The translations under genes were made by a program, and so were the position numbers. The notes beneath the pieces were generated by a model. The model ran no database searches. It worked only from the letters and a program-made list of their open reading frames with translations, and was not told the origin of the DNA. Positions 63,480 through 64,000 of a stretch of 64,000 nucleotides of DNA are shown here, in pieces (position 1 is the stretch's first letter; every line of letters begins with the position of its first letter). The stretch is taken from contig JAMXDE010000014.1 in assembly GCA_026770025.1 (NCBI GenBank), positions 744,001 to 808,000 of the forward strand, given 5' to 3'. Origin of the DNA: Craspedostauros australis (Eukaryota > Bacillariophyta > Bacillariophyceae > Mastogloiales > Achnanthaceae).

Positions 63480-64000
63480 CGATGATTGTGTGATGATCAG
63501 GAGACGATACGGATGTGTGTTGTGTGTGTGAGATGGGATTATTATGAGTTCTCTGTTTGTCTCTGCAGAGGCTGCGAACATGGGGATTTGCTGCTGCTCC
63601 GTCTGTCATCCGACCGTATACCAATAGATTGATCCATGATGACGTTGTGACTTCGACCGTGTCCTTGTTGAGGGGTTGCATTGTTGTATAACTCGTACTT
63701 GTACTTGTACTTGTGCTCATACTCGCACCTACACACCTGAGAGTGCTTCGGTCTGTGCTTGGTTCTCGCAACGTGGCTCGATCACGAAGATACATGGACC
63801 ACTCTTTCACTGCAACACACCAACTCTTGTTTGCTTGTTTGTTTCTTTGATGACCTGATTCCAACTTCTGTGTGAACCAATCATTGCAAGAAGCTGTGTG
63901 GCTCCAGAGGCATGCAGTGTGGTGCGACAAGGTCATTGATAATCAGCAATTACACACAGGACAAGCAGGGAGCACCAAACACTGCACTTACTATGCTGCC
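63480..64000. other. Upstream region of the Alba-domain gene to the window edge
   Basis: Leader and promoter side of the Alba-domain gene. An ACTCGTACTTGTACTTGTAC repeat lies at about 63690-63710. No gene is seen before the window ends. Confidence 0.5.

Overview
The window reads as nuclear DNA of a photosynthetic stramenopile, most likely a diatom. It carries two fucoxanthin-chlorophyll a/c binding protein (FCP/Lhcf) genes. Several presequences are signal peptides followed directly by Phe, the ASAFAP-type plastid import signal of diatoms. Introns are spliceosomal, mostly 240-750 bp and usually 0-2 per gene, and genes lie on both strands at about one per 2.7 kb. A centric (Thalassiosirales-like) diatom is my inference from the Lhcf C-terminus; the species cannot be named from this sequence alone. 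I saw no rRNA, tRNA, CRISPR array, transposon or virus-derived element.

Layout. 1-9.1 kb: 3' end of a multi-pass transporter, a RecQ/BLM helicase with a GRF zinc finger, and a plastid-presequence methyltransferase-like protein. 9.5-23.4 kb: two unrecognised proteins, a TEY-type MAP kinase, an AAGAB/p34 adaptin-binding protein and ZPR1. 23.7-27.5 kb: a nucleotide-binding-domain-only Hsp70 and a Sec14/CRAL-TRIO protein. 30.6-32.9 kb: a tail-to-tail pair of nearly identical FCP genes. 33.6-41.6 kb: two unrecognised proteins, NOC3 and a Rab5-type GTPase. 42.5-49.6 kb: a membrane-anchored Nudix hydrolase, a GT25-like glycosyltransferase with a plastid-type presequence, and the CNOT4-type E3 ligase. 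51.2-53.9 kb: an unrecognised protein and MGST3. 54.9-61.1 kb: two tandem SLC4 bicarbonate transporters. 62.4-63.5 kb: an Alba-domain nucleic-acid-binding protein.

Most genes are unrelated housekeeping functions (DNA repair, ribosome biogenesis, vesicle traffic, mRNA decay). The exception is the photosynthetic and carbon-supply content: light-harvesting proteins and two SLC4 transporters. The upstream region of each SLC4 gene carries a cluster of TGACGT / TGACGTCA elements, the core of the CO2/cAMP-responsive elements known from Phaeodactylum carbonic anhydrase promoters. This is the strongest lead in the window. Splice junctions were placed by eye from GT..AG sites, frame continuity and family conservation, so they are predictions.
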